Origin: Crocodylus rhombifer
Lineage: Eukaryota > Chordata > Crocodylia > Crocodylidae
Assembly (NCBI GenBank): GCA_038503035.1
Contig: JAVSML010025532.1
Location: 1 to 64,000 of the forward strand
Reading direction: 5' to 3'
DNA length: 64,000 nt
Shown: positions 22,376 to 33,929 of the stretch, one piece after another
Layout of the letters: each line of letters opens with the position of its first letter
Position numbering within the stretch: the stretch's first letter is position 1
Translations under genes and position numbers: made by a program
Notes under the pieces: model-generated
Databases searched by the model: none
What the model saw: the letters and a program-made list of their open reading frames with translations, nothing else
What the model was told of the DNA's origin: nothing

Positions 22376-22686
22376 TGGGTGCATCTATACGTGCCCCTAC
22401 GGTGCTGTTGTTACTGCACCATTATTTAGTACTTCCTAAATTAGTACTTCCTAAAAAAGTACACTAAATCCATTTAGTGTACTTCTTTCCTAAAGGAAGT
22501 ACTAAATGATGGTGCAGTAACAGCTGTTATTGTGCTGTGCTGGTGGTGCACAGTTATTTTTGCCACTATGTTGCCGCAGTGACACACTATAGTGACGGAG
22601 CACATCGCTACAGTGACACAGCTGCAGCATCATGGTTTTTGCCCACTGATGCTACATTGCCATAGCCTTTTGTGTAGATGCACCCA
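22376..22686. mobile_element. Palindromic MITE, TGGGTGCATCTAYAC ends
   Basis: The left end TGGGTGCATCTATACGTGCC is mirrored at the right by AGCCTTTTGTGTAGATGCAC ending in CCA. Inside, ATTTAGTACTTCCTAAA, AAGTACACTAAATCC and their reverse complements around 22430-22510 make a strong central hairpin. It interrupts the CR1 on either side, so it is younger than that CR1. It is related in ends and internal words (AGTACT, GTGCACAGTTATTTTTG) to the MITE at 28136. No clear target duplication was seen. Confidence 0.8.
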
Positions 22687-22905
22687 ATGTGTCTGAAAAT
22701 GGTACGGGTCAAGGTTATAGGTTTATAAATAATATAGGGGCCATATCTATGGGATAGGCAACTCTTTTTTCCCCTGGGAATCAATGACTGTAGGAAGGAC
22801 CTGGGGTTCATGATGGTAAATCAATCAAGCATGACTTGCCAGTGCCATGCTGTGGCTGAAAAGGCAAACGTGGCCCTTGGATGTCTCAGCCTTGGAACAG
22901 CCTAT
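22687..22905 (+). mobile_element. CR1 LINE fragment, right half, split by a MITE
   Basis: The translation gives FPLGINDCRKDLGFMMVNQ and CHAVAEKANVALGCLS, matching the KDLGV...AVAKKANG.LGC order of the CR1 copy at 4420-4500. It is the continuation of the piece at 22200-22375. Confidence 0.75.
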
Positions 22906-23950
22906 TAGAGTTGAGAGATGGAAAGTGTTGTTGGGGTAACTCCTACTGCAGCTGGTTTCTGAGCTCTCAAGTGCTGAAGATACCAGATCCCCAGAGAGAT
23001 CACCTTTATTTTCCAAGACGAGCTGTCCCAGTCACTTCACTGATTCCTAAGGCAGTCATTCCCTTCATTGCTGCCATGAGTGCACATATGCACACACGCA
23101 TTACCATCTCCCTAGCAGTGCTTGAGTTGGCAGCATTTTCCCTGCTTTTCTTACATCCTCTCGGTGGTGATGTCAGCGCACAGACTTCTTCTTACTCTCC
23201 TTCCTCCTTCCTGCAGGGAATATGAATTTCCAAGTGGTATGTAACAGCCCATTTCAAAGGGGATTCAGTTTCCACAGGGCACCTGCCCATAGCTTCGATG
23301 ATGGCTCCAGCTGTGCTTGCTAGGCCTGTTGTTTTAGCTTGAAGTTGTGCTGCTGCTCATGTTTCGCATTACACTTCAGCCCTCATGACTTTGCGTGGCC
23401 CAAATGTGGCTCAGCAGCCACCACAAGGGAGAAGGGGGGAAATATAGACACAGAATATGAGATACCCGGAAAACCCAATCCAGGCCCCGATTCGAAACAC
23501 ACTGGCACAGCCTGCTGCTGTGAACAAGTGCCTTAAATGTCCAATTCCACCTCACTTGACAGCTCCAGACTTTCTTGGCTTCAGACTTCCCTGAATTGTG
23601 ACCTCCACCCTTTCCCACACCTGGCTTCCAAATTGTACGCCTCATAAATCAGAAGCAAACCACCCACTCACTGACAGGCCTATGCTTGGTGGCCTAGTCA
23701 TGTATTTGTTCACATGTAAATGCTCTGGTACCTCTCCTGGCTTTGCCTCAGTAATACCAAATGCTTGCTGATAGGGAGTAACTTATTGTTTTCATGACTG
23801 GAGCAACTGAGAATAAAAGGCTTGGTGATGCCAAGAGTTCTCCTGGGAAATAGCAATTTGGAAAGGATAGTGTAAAAAAAACTGTAAATAACAGATGATT
23901 CAGAAGCTTTTATTATCTGGTAACTCTCTGGGAAGAAGGGGGATAAATTT
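22906..23950. other. No gene recognised
   Basis: No named repeat and no convincing gene. The plus-strand frame of 114 codons starting at 22881 overlaps the CR1 end and has no recognisable domain. Confidence 0.5.
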
Positions 23951-23954
23951 AAGC

Positions 23955-24150
23955 TTTGAAGAAAATGGATGAGGACGTGGAGAGCACTCTGTCCAAATTC
24001 ACAGACGACACCAAATTATGGGGTAAAGTAAACACAATGGAGGCCAGGGAATGGATTCAGGTGGACTTGGACATGTTGAAAAAGTAGGCAGAAAAGAACA
24101 GGATGCAGTTTAGCAAGGATAAGCGCAAAGTGCTGCACCTAGGAAGAAAG
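23955..24150 (+). mobile_element. CR1 LINE outer copy, left half
   Basis: The translation gives DEDVESTLSKFTDDTKLWG (the CR1 RT ADD-type region), then MQFSKDKRKVLHLGRK. The sequence stops at the LHLGRK block and resumes at 24604 with LTDWGTTFLSSTAAERDLRG, which is the next block of CR1 ORF2. That leaves the 454 bp between as a later insertion. Confidence 0.8.
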
Positions 24151-24603
24151 TATCTACGCGTGCATTATCAGAGGTCAGGAAAGCGAACCTTATGATGGGA
24201 GGCTGAGAGCCATGGGACTCTTCAGCCTAGAAAAGCGTAGGCTCAGGGGTGATCTGATGGTCACCTATAAGTTTATCAGAGGTGCTCACCAGGATCAGGG
24301 GGAACATCTGTTTGCCAGACTGCCCCAAGGGATGACAAGATCAAATGGTCACAAACTCCTTCAGGACCATTTCAGGCTGGACATAAGGAAGAACTTCTTT
24401 ACAGTCCAAGCTCCAAGGTCTGGAATAGACTGTTGCCGGAGGTGGTTCAGGCACCTACTTTAAACACCTTCAAGAGAAATTTGGATGTTTATCTTGCTGA
24501 GATCCTTTGACCCCAGCTGACTTCCTGCCCCCAGGGCAGCGGGCTGGACTCGATGATCTTCTGAGGTCCCTTCCAGCCCTGATGTCTATGAAATCTATGA
24601 AAA
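24151..24603 (+). mobile_element. CR1 LINE inserted within an older CR1
   Basis: A 5'-truncated CR1 3' end in the same orientation as its host copy. It has [39 protein letters not shown] and RKNFFTV, then the tail CTGGACTCGATGATCTTCTG and CTATGAAATCTATGAAAAAA. Its two ends fall exactly between consecutive ORF2 blocks of the outer CR1. Short A-rich sequence (AAGAAAG and AAAAAAAGC) lies at both junctions, so the exact breakpoints are uncertain by a few bases. Confidence 0.82.
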
Positions 24604-25285
24604 AAAGCACTTACAGACTGGGGGACAACTTTCTAAGCAGCACTGCAGCTGAAAGGGATCTCAGAGGCATAGCTGACTCCAAAATGAACATGAGTCATCA
24701 ACATGATGAAGTGATGGGTAAAGTTAACTGCATTGGTGAGGCCACAGTTGGAGTTTTGCATCCAGTTTTGGGCACCGCACTTCAAGAGGGATGTGGATAA
24801 TAACTTTGAGGGTTTCCAGAGGAGGGCCACTCATATGATTTAGGGCTTGCAAGTAAGGTCCTACAAGGAGAAATTGAGGGACCTGAATCTCTTCAGCCTC
24901 TGGCAGAGAAGGCTGAGAGGTGATCCTGTGGCCATCTATAAATTCATCTGGGCTAGGGGATGCAGCAAGGTATAGAAGATGCTCTGTTTACCAGAGTGTC
25001 CCTTGGGGTAACTAGAAACAACAGCCATAAACTGATGGAGAGCAGATTCAGGTTAGACATCAGGAAGAACTTCTGTATGGGAAGGCTTGCCAGAATCTGG
25101 AACGGGCTTCCAAGGGAGGTGGTGCTCTCCCCTACCTTGGAGGTCTTTAAGAGGAGACTGGACAAGCACCTGGCTGGGGTCATCTGACCCCAGCGCTCTC
25201 TTCTGCCTAGGGCAGGGGGTCAGACTTGATGATCTACTGAAGTCCCTTCTGCCCCTAAAAAGCTATGAAATCTATGAAAAGCAAG
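24604..25285 (+). mobile_element. CR1 LINE outer copy, right half
   Basis: The continuation of the 23955-24150 copy: ERDLRGIADSKMNMSHQHDE, then LNLFSLWQRRLRGD, GVTRNNSHKLMESRFRLDI, RKNFCMGRLARIWNGLPREV and a CR1 tail ending CTATGAAATCTATGAAAAGC. The frame is broken by stops. It is intact to the 3' end. Confidence 0.85.
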
Positions 25286-25513
25286 TATGAGCAAAAGGGA
25301 GTCTTTTAAGCAAAAAACCAAACAATCAAACTATGAAACAGTGACAGATAACCACTCTAATTATTCAGTGCACCTCACTCTAGATAAATGATACAATGAA
25401 GTCTCTATTTTGGGGAAGAGATGGATGAATAGGCTGCCGGTGACAGGTATTAGTCATGGTGTGTAAATCACTACCAAAAATCCTTCAGAAGCTGTAGTTG
25501 TGGTGTAAGATAT

Positions 25514-25908
25514 GGGGAGCATGTCTACATGCACTTATGGTTCGGTAACTTGCTGCACAATAACTTACTGCACATTAAGCAGCTTTTACACCAGCCTCTA
25601 CACATGCAAAACATGCTGCATGTGGACTGACTTAGTCCCAAGTCAGTCTACAGAAACAGGGTTACTGTGCAGTAAGGCATCTACATGTGCCTTACTGCTC
25701 ATTAACTGCTCAGGCGTAAATTTGCTGCCTGCATCACTATTGTCATGAAGGTAGCAAATTTACACCCAAATCGGCATAACTTGCCATAGTTACTGCACAT
25801 TAAGGGTGTGCACATGTAGACACGTGCCATACTGCACAGTAATTTTTGGTTACTGTGCAGTAACCTAAGTTACTGCACAGTAACGGTGCATATGTAAACA
25901 TACCCTGG
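25514..25908. mobile_element. MITE with GTCTACAT ends and nested hairpins
   Basis: The left end GGGGAGCATGTCTACATGCA is mirrored by GCATATGTAAACATACCCTG at the right. The interior has several copies of TTACTGCACAGTAAC, itself palindromic. It also has an inner hairpin pairing GCGTAAATTTGCTGCC (about 25715) with GGTAGCAAATTTACACC (about 25752). The inner part, flanked by ATCTACATGTGCC and TGCACATGTAGAC, may be a second MITE of the same family nested inside. There is no coding capacity. Confidence 0.75.
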
Positions 25909-26860
25909 GTATAGTAGAACAGAAGACAAAAGCTAGGGAGTTCAATCTGTGAGTTAGATACCACTCAATGAATGTTGATGCTTCACCAGTTCCAGCAGAT
26001 GCAATTAAAGGAGATATTTGAGCTGTCTTTGAACTGGTTTTAATTGTTTCTGAGCAGAAACAGGATTGAACCAAACCTTTAAATATGAACAGCTCAGAAT
26101 GCTGAAGGAACGGGAGACTGAATTCAAACCCCAAATTTAAAGGGAAGGACTTCAAGCAATGCAGCCTCTGTATGGTTTGCCCCTAAAGCTGCACCAAGCA
26201 CAGATGCTGACGTGCTAAAGTAGGCAAAGCTTTCAGCAAACTTAGGACAAGTTCAAATGAACTCACAATGTCATTCCAAGTGACACTGAGACTATGCGTG
26301 TCAGTCCCAGAGGAAATCACACTAAAACATGCACTTGCATTTGACCTACAGAGAGAGAGAGCTTCTACCTGTCTTACTACTCAGGCATCTGCTCATCACC
26401 ACACCTGAGTATCTTGACAGCCTGTTACAACTTGAAACTCAAAGTAGATACCTCAGGCAGTAAAGTGATACCAAGACAAAATATGATGTAACCCTAGCCA
26501 ATGAGAAATGGTGCCAGTGAGTGCTAGACTCATGGGGCAATTTAGGCTCAGAGTTGCGACTCCTAATGTTTAGATCCCTACTGCCTAGAAGAATTGACAA
26601 ACCGAATTTCAACACCCCAGATTTCTTACACAGTGCATGGACAGAGATGAGAAACTAAGAAAGGGATCCATGAAAAGCCAGCCTGCTGAATGGGGAGCCA
26701 TCCATGCTAACTTGAAGAAAATACCACATAATAGGCTGTGCTTAGACTGGCTCTTCAAAGATGGTGCTTAAATCTGTCGTAGGATTCATACGCACGAATC
26801 CTCTTCTCTGGGTCCATCAACCCTTTCTGAACAAGAAAAATGGAAAGGGAGGAGGTGGAG
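25909..26860. other. No gene recognised
   Basis: No gene or clear repeat apart from a GAGAGAGAGAG tract at 26351-26361. Confidence 0.5.
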
Positions 26861-26861
26861 C

Positions 26862-26960
26862 TGATTTGTTCAGCCCAGCACCTCTATGGTAAAAGCACTT
26901 GGGCTGGATACAAGAGACTGCAGTTCAAATCCCTGCCCCAGCTAATGTGGAGCAAGTTTT
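26862..26960 (+). mobile_element. tRNA-derived SINE fragment
   Basis: A tRNA-like head: the A-box-region CTCTATGGTAAAAGCACTTG, then a B box, GCAGTTCAAATCCCTGCCCC, at tRNA spacing. The body that follows is unassigned. Confidence 0.55.
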
Positions 26961-27174
26961 TTACTGTGGGCTCCTACCGCTTGAGCAGGGAATTTGGAGT
27001 TGGGCTTTTCCTAGTCATTCCTGCTAAGTCATGGAGTGGAATGGGGTCTGAAACCAACCTTTCCTACTTCTGACTGCCCAAAACACTGGACTAAAGACTC
27101 TCTCTGTAGCCCAGTGAAAATGTAATCATTGATGCACAATGGAACAGCTCACCAGGAGAGACTGAAAAGACCCA

Positions 27175-27270
27175 TCTTGTAGCCTAGTGGTTACAGCTCC
27201 TACATAAAAGTGGGAAATTAAAGTTCCACTCTTGGGTTGAAACTCCTACTGGTGTTAGAAGTGAGATGAT
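27175..27270 (+). mobile_element. tRNA-derived SINE fragment
   Basis: TTGTAGCCTAGTGGTTACAG is a clear A-box region. The B box is decayed (AAATTAAAGTTCCACTC). It lies about 300 bp downstream of another tRNA-like head, so the two may be parts of one complex SINE or two insertions. Confidence 0.5.
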
Positions 27271-27444
27271 TATCAGGGTTGCTGTGATTTAGGCAGTTCT
27301 GTGCAGACCCAGGAGAAATGTGGATCCCTATGGGGCTCTACTGGCAGCCGTGTTTTTCCTGAACAGTCACAGCAACTCCAATGCTTCATTTACTGTAGGT
27401 ACAGCACTTTTAGCTACTGATGGATTTGGAAAGACAAGACTAAC

Positions 27445-27502
27445 AACAAAATGATGATCTGCTCCGGTCCCTTCCGACCCTACAAACTATGAAACTATAA
27501 AA
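27445..27502 (+). mobile_element. CR1 LINE 3' tail fragment
   Basis: AAAATGATGATCTGCTCCGG, then TCCCTTCCGACCCTACAAAC and TATGAAACTATAAAA. This is only the terminal part of a CR1. Confidence 0.7.
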
Positions 27503-27504
27503 TG

Positions 27505-28130
27505 GAGCCAGGCTGCTGACACTCATTGTTTTGCCCAAATTGGGGTCCCACCGTGGGTTCTCTTTAGACAGGCAAAGGGAAACCATGTTTTGTAGGGACT
27601 CTCCAGGAATGGATGTTTTTTCTCTCTTTCAGTGAGGTTCATATCTCACATGCTCACTTAAGCCTCTCAAAACATAGTGAGTTTTTGCAACACCACCATG
27701 GATAAAAGCTAACTGTAAAACCCTGTACAGACCTGCTGCTGCTACAGAAGACACATGCAGGAAAACTTCATGTAGGAAAACTTCAGGGAACTAAAAGGAA
27801 AAGCATATATTGCAGGAGGAAAAAGGATGGAGAAGGCCTCATGATGGTTTGAAGACCAGCAACTATAAAAGGTTCTGAGGCCTAACCGGCTGTAATAGGT
27901 TGGTAGTGAAACCCATGTCCTGAGAGTGCGCTCTGTGCTAGTAATCCCTAGCCACAACAAGTGAACAGATGCTAGCACAAAGGACACACCAACACTGTTA
28001 AATGGAAAGATGTAGCAAACTGCACAATGCTCGGAGAGAGGCTCACAGGCTGTAGGAAGACACATTTGTGGGAAGCAATGGGGATCAGTCTGTTGGCACA
28101 TGTCCAGAAAGTTCACAACCACCGATGCAT
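27505..28130. other. No gene recognised
   Basis: The minus-strand frame of 136 codons (28152 to 27742) shows no recognisable domain and overlaps the MITE at its start. No repeat is identified. A short direct repeat, AGGAAAACTTCA, occurs twice at 27758-27785. Confidence 0.45.
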
Positions 28131-28135
28131 CTCTG

Positions 28136-28381
28136 TGGCCATGTCTACACATGGCCGTATGGCACTCTTGTTACCGCGCCATCATTTAGTACCTCCTTTT
28201 GGAAGTACTAAAACACAGCACAATAACAGCTTGTACTGCGCCGGGCCAGCTGTGCACGGTTATTTTTGTCTGCTATGTCACCGCGGCTATAAGGAGGGAG
28301 TGTGTTGCTATGGCAAAGTAGTGGCAGCATCAATGGATGCTACAGTGCCATAGTGCTTAGAGTCTTGTGTAGACATACCCA
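28136..28381. mobile_element. MITE with GTCTACAC ends
   Basis: The left end TGGCCATGTCTACACATGG and right end CTTGTGTAGACATACCCA are inverted copies. The interior carries ATTTAGTACCTCC...GGAAGTACTAAA, pairing as a hairpin, and GTGCACGGTTATTTTTG, which is shared with the MITE at 22376. It is the same family as that element, shorter and without the doubled central palindrome. There is no coding capacity and no clear target duplication. Confidence 0.8.
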
Positions 28382-28389
28382 GTTACTAG

Positions 28390-29188
28390 TTCTGGTAACA
28401 AAGAGCCACTGCAGTGTTAGAAATAAGGAGTCCTCTCCTGTTATTACCCTACAGGTATACACAAAGCTGGGGGAGAAGAGCAGAGCACTGCAAGCACAAG
28501 AACCCATGGTGCTGTAGAGCAGAGGGCAGGTTGCGTGTACCTCCGTTTATTTCTCCAGCACTGCATATAGTGGGCTAACACATACTGCAACAAGTGTATC
28601 CTCTTGGTGAGGGACAGGACATACACAGAGCTCCTCCCTCGCTCATAATGTAGACACCTACTCCTATGCAAAATGGTTATAAAAAGCAGCTATGCTAATT
28701 TGGACATGGTACTGTCCAGGGGAGATTCCCCAAAAGCACCAGGACTGACACAACACCCCACCTTGCCACTGCAGTAGCATTTGGGAAAGAAGCTTCAAGG
28801 ACAAAAAGGGCCAACCAGAGCCTGATGCCTCCACAGTGGCTGCACAGAGCAGTGTCAGCCAGCTCACACGCACCCATCTCCAGATGACTTTCTTCAGTTT
28901 TCATTCTGGACGGTATTGCCCCTGTGTCTCTGGCTGTTTGCTTCAACCCCCTGCTACCTGGTTCACTGCCTCCGCCCCCCTCCCCTCCCCTTCCTTCCCC
29001 CTGGTCTCCAGCCCCCTCCTGTTCTTGGTCTTTCCATTAGCTAATCCCCTCCAAATGCAACTCCACTGAAAGGATTTAAATAACAAACCCAAACCCAAAC
29101 AATCATGCAATGAACACAACTGCGGCTCTGCCATGGTTTGCTCGGCTGTTATGTTCTATCCCTTTCCCCTCCCTTTGGTTTATCTTAG
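28390..29188. other. No gene recognised
   Basis: Mixed sequence with C-rich tracts (CCCCTCCCCTTCCTTCCCCC near 28978). Short frames lie on both strands without conserved features. Confidence 0.5.
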
Positions 29189-29189
29189 T

Positions 29190-29310
29190 TATTTAGACTA
29201 TAAGTTCTTCAGGGCAGGGGCTGTCTCTTGGTCTGTTTGTACAGGGCCTAGTGCCATTCTCAACTCTTCCCTATCCACTACCAAAATAAACAGGATTAAT
29301 AATCATTTTG
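29190..29310 (+). mobile_element. L2/MIR-like retroposon tail
   Basis: TTAGACTATAAGTTCTTCAG, then GGCAGGGGCTGTCTCTTGGT and TTTGTACAGGGCCTAGTGCC, then an AATAAACA-type tail. This has the order of the L2/MIR 3' end: CTGTAAGCTCC, GGGCAGGGAC, CCTAGCAC. Confidence 0.65.
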
Positions 29311-29574
29311 TCAGCATGCATGCACAATATGGGGTAATGTGTATCGACCGTGAAGGGCATAAGCTGTCATTTGAGCACCCTGCTCAGCTATTTGCCAGGA
29401 AGGCCCCCTAGGCTCAGGAACTGGTTGAAATAATAAGGAAGAGCCTAGCATAGAGGTAACCAACCTGTGACATGAGTGCCGCAGGTGGCATGGGCAGTGC
29501 AGCACACGGGAGATGGAGGAGGAGACGGGCAGCACAGTGGCAGATGAGGCAGGGAGCAAAAAGCAGAGCAGCAG

Positions 29575-29690
29575 ATTGCAGATTCACAGGTGTTTAGGGC
29601 TGGAAGGGACCTTGTGAGATCATTGGGCCCCCCTGCTCTGGGCAGGAAAGACTGCTGGAGTGAAATAACCCCAAATAACCAGCAGGAAGC
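29575..29690 (-). mobile_element. CR1 LINE 3' end, reverse orientation
   Basis: GATTCACAGGTGTTTAGGGC, then TGGAAGGGACCTTGTGAGAT and CATTGGGCCCCCCTGCTCTG. This is the reverse complement of a CR1 3' end, comparable with 5981. Confidence 0.7.
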
Positions 29691-29699
29691 ACAGGGCAG

Positions 29700-31190
29700 G
29701 AAGCAGAAAGCAGAGCAGCAGCTTGGGCAGGGAGCTCAGGGCAGGGAGAAGAGCAGCAGAGTGGGTTGGGTAAAGAGATCAGAGTGTATGTAGGGCTAAT
29801 CTGTGAAAAACCAGCCAGAAGGGTTGGCCCCTGTTGGCCAAGTGAATGGATGAAAACCAATTCCCCTCTACTTCAGTAGGACCAGGATTTGGTCCCATAT
29901 ATTTAGCTGATTTTTTTCACCTTGTTCCTACTGGTTTAATTGCTTGTGGAGCAGTAATGGACCTGCCTGGTTAACTGGGTCCAAAGGTTATATTGGTCAT
30001 AGAGAAGAAACAATTAAAGACCACCAGAAATCACCATACCCATCCTACTGCCATGAGGCCTGCTGCAGTTTCTACTAAGGAAAGACATATTTTGCCCTCT
30101 GCCAGGGCACATGCAAATCAAGCTGAGCCCTTTCTGCTTTCTGCTCATAAAACTCCTCTGTCCCAAACTTGGCAGGCAACTTTGTCGAAGACACATGAAC
30201 CAGAATAGCGTCTCGTTCCCCTCTGTGAAGCTTTCCTGGCTCTGAAGCACTCATAGGAGCAGAGGTCACCCACAAGTTACTGTAGATGTTGATAATATAG
30301 CAGCAGGGCTGTTAAACTGTGACAGTTTGAATGAGGGTTCATTACAGAGAGAGAAAGAAAGAGAGAGATGAGTGAGCTTTCAAATGCTGTGATGAGAGAC
30401 ACTGCAAAATCTTTCATCAGAAGAGGAAGGTATTTTAAAAGCTGTTTCCACTGAGTGAAACTTTGCAGGACACCTACGAGACCGGGTCCACAATACAGCC
30501 GCACATTTATTACCCTGATGGCTGGGCCTGCGGCACTACATCATGTGATTAGGACCTAAGCTTCATTTGACATCAGGCTCTTAAGGCTGCAGTGTGTTTG
30601 TTTAACTGTCCCGTAAAGGCACCAGGAGATCACATATGGAGAAGGAGAAGCTTTTTCAAAGTCATTTTTTCTGACCGTAACAGGAAGGTGCAGAAATGTA
30701 CTAAAATCTATCACTTCTAACAGGACCCTTGAAAGACGGGATATCCTGGAAGCTTCAGAGACCCCAAAGTGAAATGAGTAGGGGCGACTGGGAAACAGAC
30801 TGACGATATTGCTAAAGCTACTTAAATTATGGCTACCTAAAGCAAGGCTAGAAACAGATGTCACTAAATGAAGCCATTCAGAATGTGTCCCTCCTATGGA
30901 TGCTGCAGGACAAAAGGTCATGTGCCCTCCTGCAGCTTGAGGGGAAAGTTGAAAGCTGGCAATGTTGGATCTCTGGATCTCTGTAAGAGAGGAAACCCTG
31001 GCGTTCCCCTTACAAAGACACATCCCAGAGATCCCAGGGGCATCTCTGTAAACAGTAAAGCTCAGCAGGCGCTCCTAGAGCTTGAGGGACCCAATCCTGC
31101 ACCATTAACAGATGTTCACTGCCATAGGTGATGCATAAGGAGGCATGGGCATTGGAGGGGGCACATGCCCCCCCCCCAAGATTAACCACT
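29700..31190. other. No gene recognised
   Basis: No gene. There is a GA-rich microsatellite at 30341-30370 and a run of ten Cs at about 31169-31178. The 155-codon minus-strand frame (31023 to 30556) has no recognisable domain. Confidence 0.45.
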
Positions 31191-31194
31191 GCTG

Positions 31195-31345
31195 CTGCCA
31201 CTGCCAGCTTCTGCGGGTGCTCACTGCTGCTGGTGGCTTCTGCAGGTGGTCACCGATGCTGCCATCGACTTCTGCAGGTGGTTGCTGATCACCGCTTGCT
31301 GCCACCGCCGGCTTCTACGAGTGGTCGCTAATTGCTGCTTGCTGC
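31195..31345 (+). repeat. Degenerate GC-rich tandem repeat
   Basis: The phrase CTTCTGCRGGTGGT recurs at about 31207, 31236, 31269 and 31312 (last copy CTTCTACGAGTGGTCG), separated by GCTGCCACC-type spacers of unequal length. It translates to repetitive Ala/Cys-rich peptides on both strands and is not a gene. Confidence 0.65.
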
Positions 31346-31349
31346 TCTC

Positions 31350-32700
31350 ACCCTCCCTCTCCCCCACTGCTGTCACCACTACCACCAGCTTTGCCACCCA
31401 CCGCCAACACCACTCATGTTATCACCCACAAACTGTGTCCTCCCAGTCTCAGGAGGCACTGGTCATTCATGTCCACTGCTAAATAGCAGCACAAAGAGAT
31501 ACCACCTTAATCGCAGCCAAGTTTGTAGCACAGCAACGATCATGAACATCGGTTTGCTCAGCCTTTGTGCCACCATTAACATTTTTATGGTGGCACAAAG
31601 GCGACATCTGTTTCCACCCCAGAAGAATTCTGCCCCATTTAGGCACCAGGATTTGCACATGAGTAGTACAACACAGAGGCAGCTCTTCTTCTTCGGGCCG
31701 TGGACCCTGATCAAAGAGGAAGGCGTGTCACCCTGATCGTGGTGCTCTGTACACAACTGACAGGCCTGGCATCTCTGCACAGCTCATTGGCAAGTGTGTG
31801 AGAGACCACACTCTGCTGGCTCTACTTCATCCAAATTAAGAGCAGTAGCATCATCGAGGCACAGGTTATCTAACTGCCAAGCTGCCTGGCCCCTACTGAG
31901 GGCCTACACAATTTTCTGGGATAGGGCTTTTAAAATAGGATAAGTGCTGATTTTTCAAATTCCTCCCAGACAGCTGGGTCTGAACCAGAAGTCTCCTGGC
32001 CAAACCAGGATATTTGATAGCTTTAGCGATTGCTGTCTGAAAGGAAACTGCCCTAGGATGGAATAACACTTAACACCACTAGCTGAGATGGCTATGGAGG
32101 TTGGAAGATGGTCTGAAGAAAATAAGGAGAAAAAAGGAAAGGAGCAAGGAGTCTGCATACCTGCTCTACTTGCAATGAAAGGAGCATCATCAACCCAGTG
32201 CATCCCAACATCATGAGTCAGGCACTAGAAGTCATACAAAGACAGATTGTGGTTTTTTCTTTGCCGTTTGGTTTCTGAGCTTTTTTGGGTGTGAGCCCTT
32301 CATGGTTTGGGGCATTTATCTGGAAACCTGACAGCATGCAAGACATTTGTGTTAGGAAAAACAAGAGCTGAGATTATCACATAAGCATTTGCTTCCAAGA
32401 GCTAGGGCTTGAAGAAAAACATCCAGGATGAAAATCCTTGTTCAGGTGAAGCCGGGGGATTTGTTGCCGTTGCTTGGAACGGAGTCAGGATTTCACCACA
32501 GGACTCCCCGGCAAATCACACGACTTAACAGCACTGCAAAATTCACTTGCTCTTCAATCTTGATTGTTCCCCAGATCTGAGCCCAAATCCCTGGTCGCAT
32601 CCCACTCCCGGGTATGACACAAAATTTTTGGATGACCTTAACCTTGTGTGCCTCCCCTCTTCCAGCTGTACAAAATGGATAAGACAATGTTGTCCCCCAG
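31350..32700. other. No gene recognised
   Basis: No gene is seen. A short inverted repeat is formed by CTTTGTGCCACCATTAAC and AATTTTTATGG...GTGGCACAAAGGC (about 31563-31601). Confidence 0.45.
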
Positions 32701-32704
32701 TTTT

Positions 32705-32835
32705 TCTATTTTTACTATAAATTCATTAAGGCAGGGATGGCCTCTTATGGGATGTTTGTACAGCACCTAGCACAACAGCATCCCAATCCAGTTGGGACCA
32801 CTAGATTAGTAGCATAATAAAAATGAATAATGATC
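32705..32835 (+). mobile_element. L2/MIR-like retroposon tail
   Basis: TATAAATTCATTAAGGCAGG, then GATGTTTGTACAGCACCTAG, CACAACAGCATCCCAATCC and GTTGGGACCACTAGATTAGT, ending in an A-rich AATAAAAATGAATAATG. This is the best-preserved copy of this tail type in the window. Confidence 0.7.
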
Positions 32836-32839
32836 CCAA

Positions 32840-33600
32840 AGGTCCTAAGGGTGGAGAAGGGAACTTCAGTCCATCCTGGGGTTAGCAAGCTAGAAGCAAA
32901 ATGCATGCTTTTTCAAACAGACCCCTCAACCAGGTGACACTCTCTCTTGGCAACTGCTAAGACAAGTGAGAAGCATCAATCAAAGATTACTAGTGTTTTG
33001 ACTTGCTTCCCACAGATTAAGCCTTTTCAGGGCTGGGTCTGGATGAAAATGAGCCAGATGCAAGGGAAAAAATAAAAGCCAAGCACAGCAACACTTTTCT
33101 TTTCTTTCTTTTCCCCGCTCCTAACAGATTACCAAGACATGCCAGGAGTCATAACAAAGAGATTTATGATGAACTAATCTCCAGTATGATAAATTCTTAC
33201 CCTTAACCCTCTTCCTGCTGGGATGAAGTGCTTACACAAGAGCCTGGGAAAATTCAAGCCAGCATTGCATTCAGGAGCATGTGGGAGATGGGCTGTGCTA
33301 GAGTGTGGTCACATATAAGTGAATCTATATGGGACTCCATATGCTCAAGACCGTGGGCTCTGATCCTTGGTGTTTTGTGCAGCTGCACCTATTTGACTTC
33401 ATTATTTATAAGGCCCCCGTTATCAGAGGCCCAGTGGCAGTGTGTAAGGCAACTTGCTACAGCACCGGAAACATCTGTGCAAGCCTCCTTTGGGACTGGT
33501 GCCCAAGAAAGGCCCCATGTCAACCCAGCTGTGAATGTTCTTTCAGGCTGGGGAGTGAAAGGTGGCAGGATGCAATGTCAGCCCCATCCCTCCCTCGTAT
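32840..33600. other. No gene recognised
   Basis: No named repeat. The 150-codon plus-strand frame at 33228-33680 runs into the old CR1 at 33605 and has no recognisable domain of its own. Confidence 0.45.
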
Positions 33601-33604
33601 CCCA

Positions 33605-33905
33605 TGGGCGACAGAAATGGCTGAACCTTAAAGTGAACACCAGGAAAATTCAAATGAAAAATAAGGCACTGCTCGCTTAACCACAGATATGCATAACCAC
33701 TGGAATCAGCTACTCAGGAAAGGGCTGGATTCGCCATCATTTGATGTCTTCAGATCAGGCTTGGGTGCCTTCTTGGCTGATAACGTAAGCATCGCTGAGA
33801 AAATCCTGAGATGCTCAATTTGCATTGCGTTCTAGAGACAGACATGGGTTTGGATGTTTTTCTCATGACCAGAAAGGACCATTAGATACCATTGGCACTA
33901 CACAG
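33605..33905 (+). mobile_element. Old CR1 or L3-like LINE fragment
   Basis: The order of translated pieces (LKVNTRKIQMKNKALLA, HNHWNQLLRKGLDSPS-type, then a GLGAFLADN-type block) follows the 3' end of CR1 ORF2 but differs more than the young copies do. The final GGACCATTAGATACC replaces the usual tail, which suggests a different, older subfamily. Confidence 0.6.
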
Positions 33906-33929
33906 ACTTGGGACTTTTGCCCAGATAGT

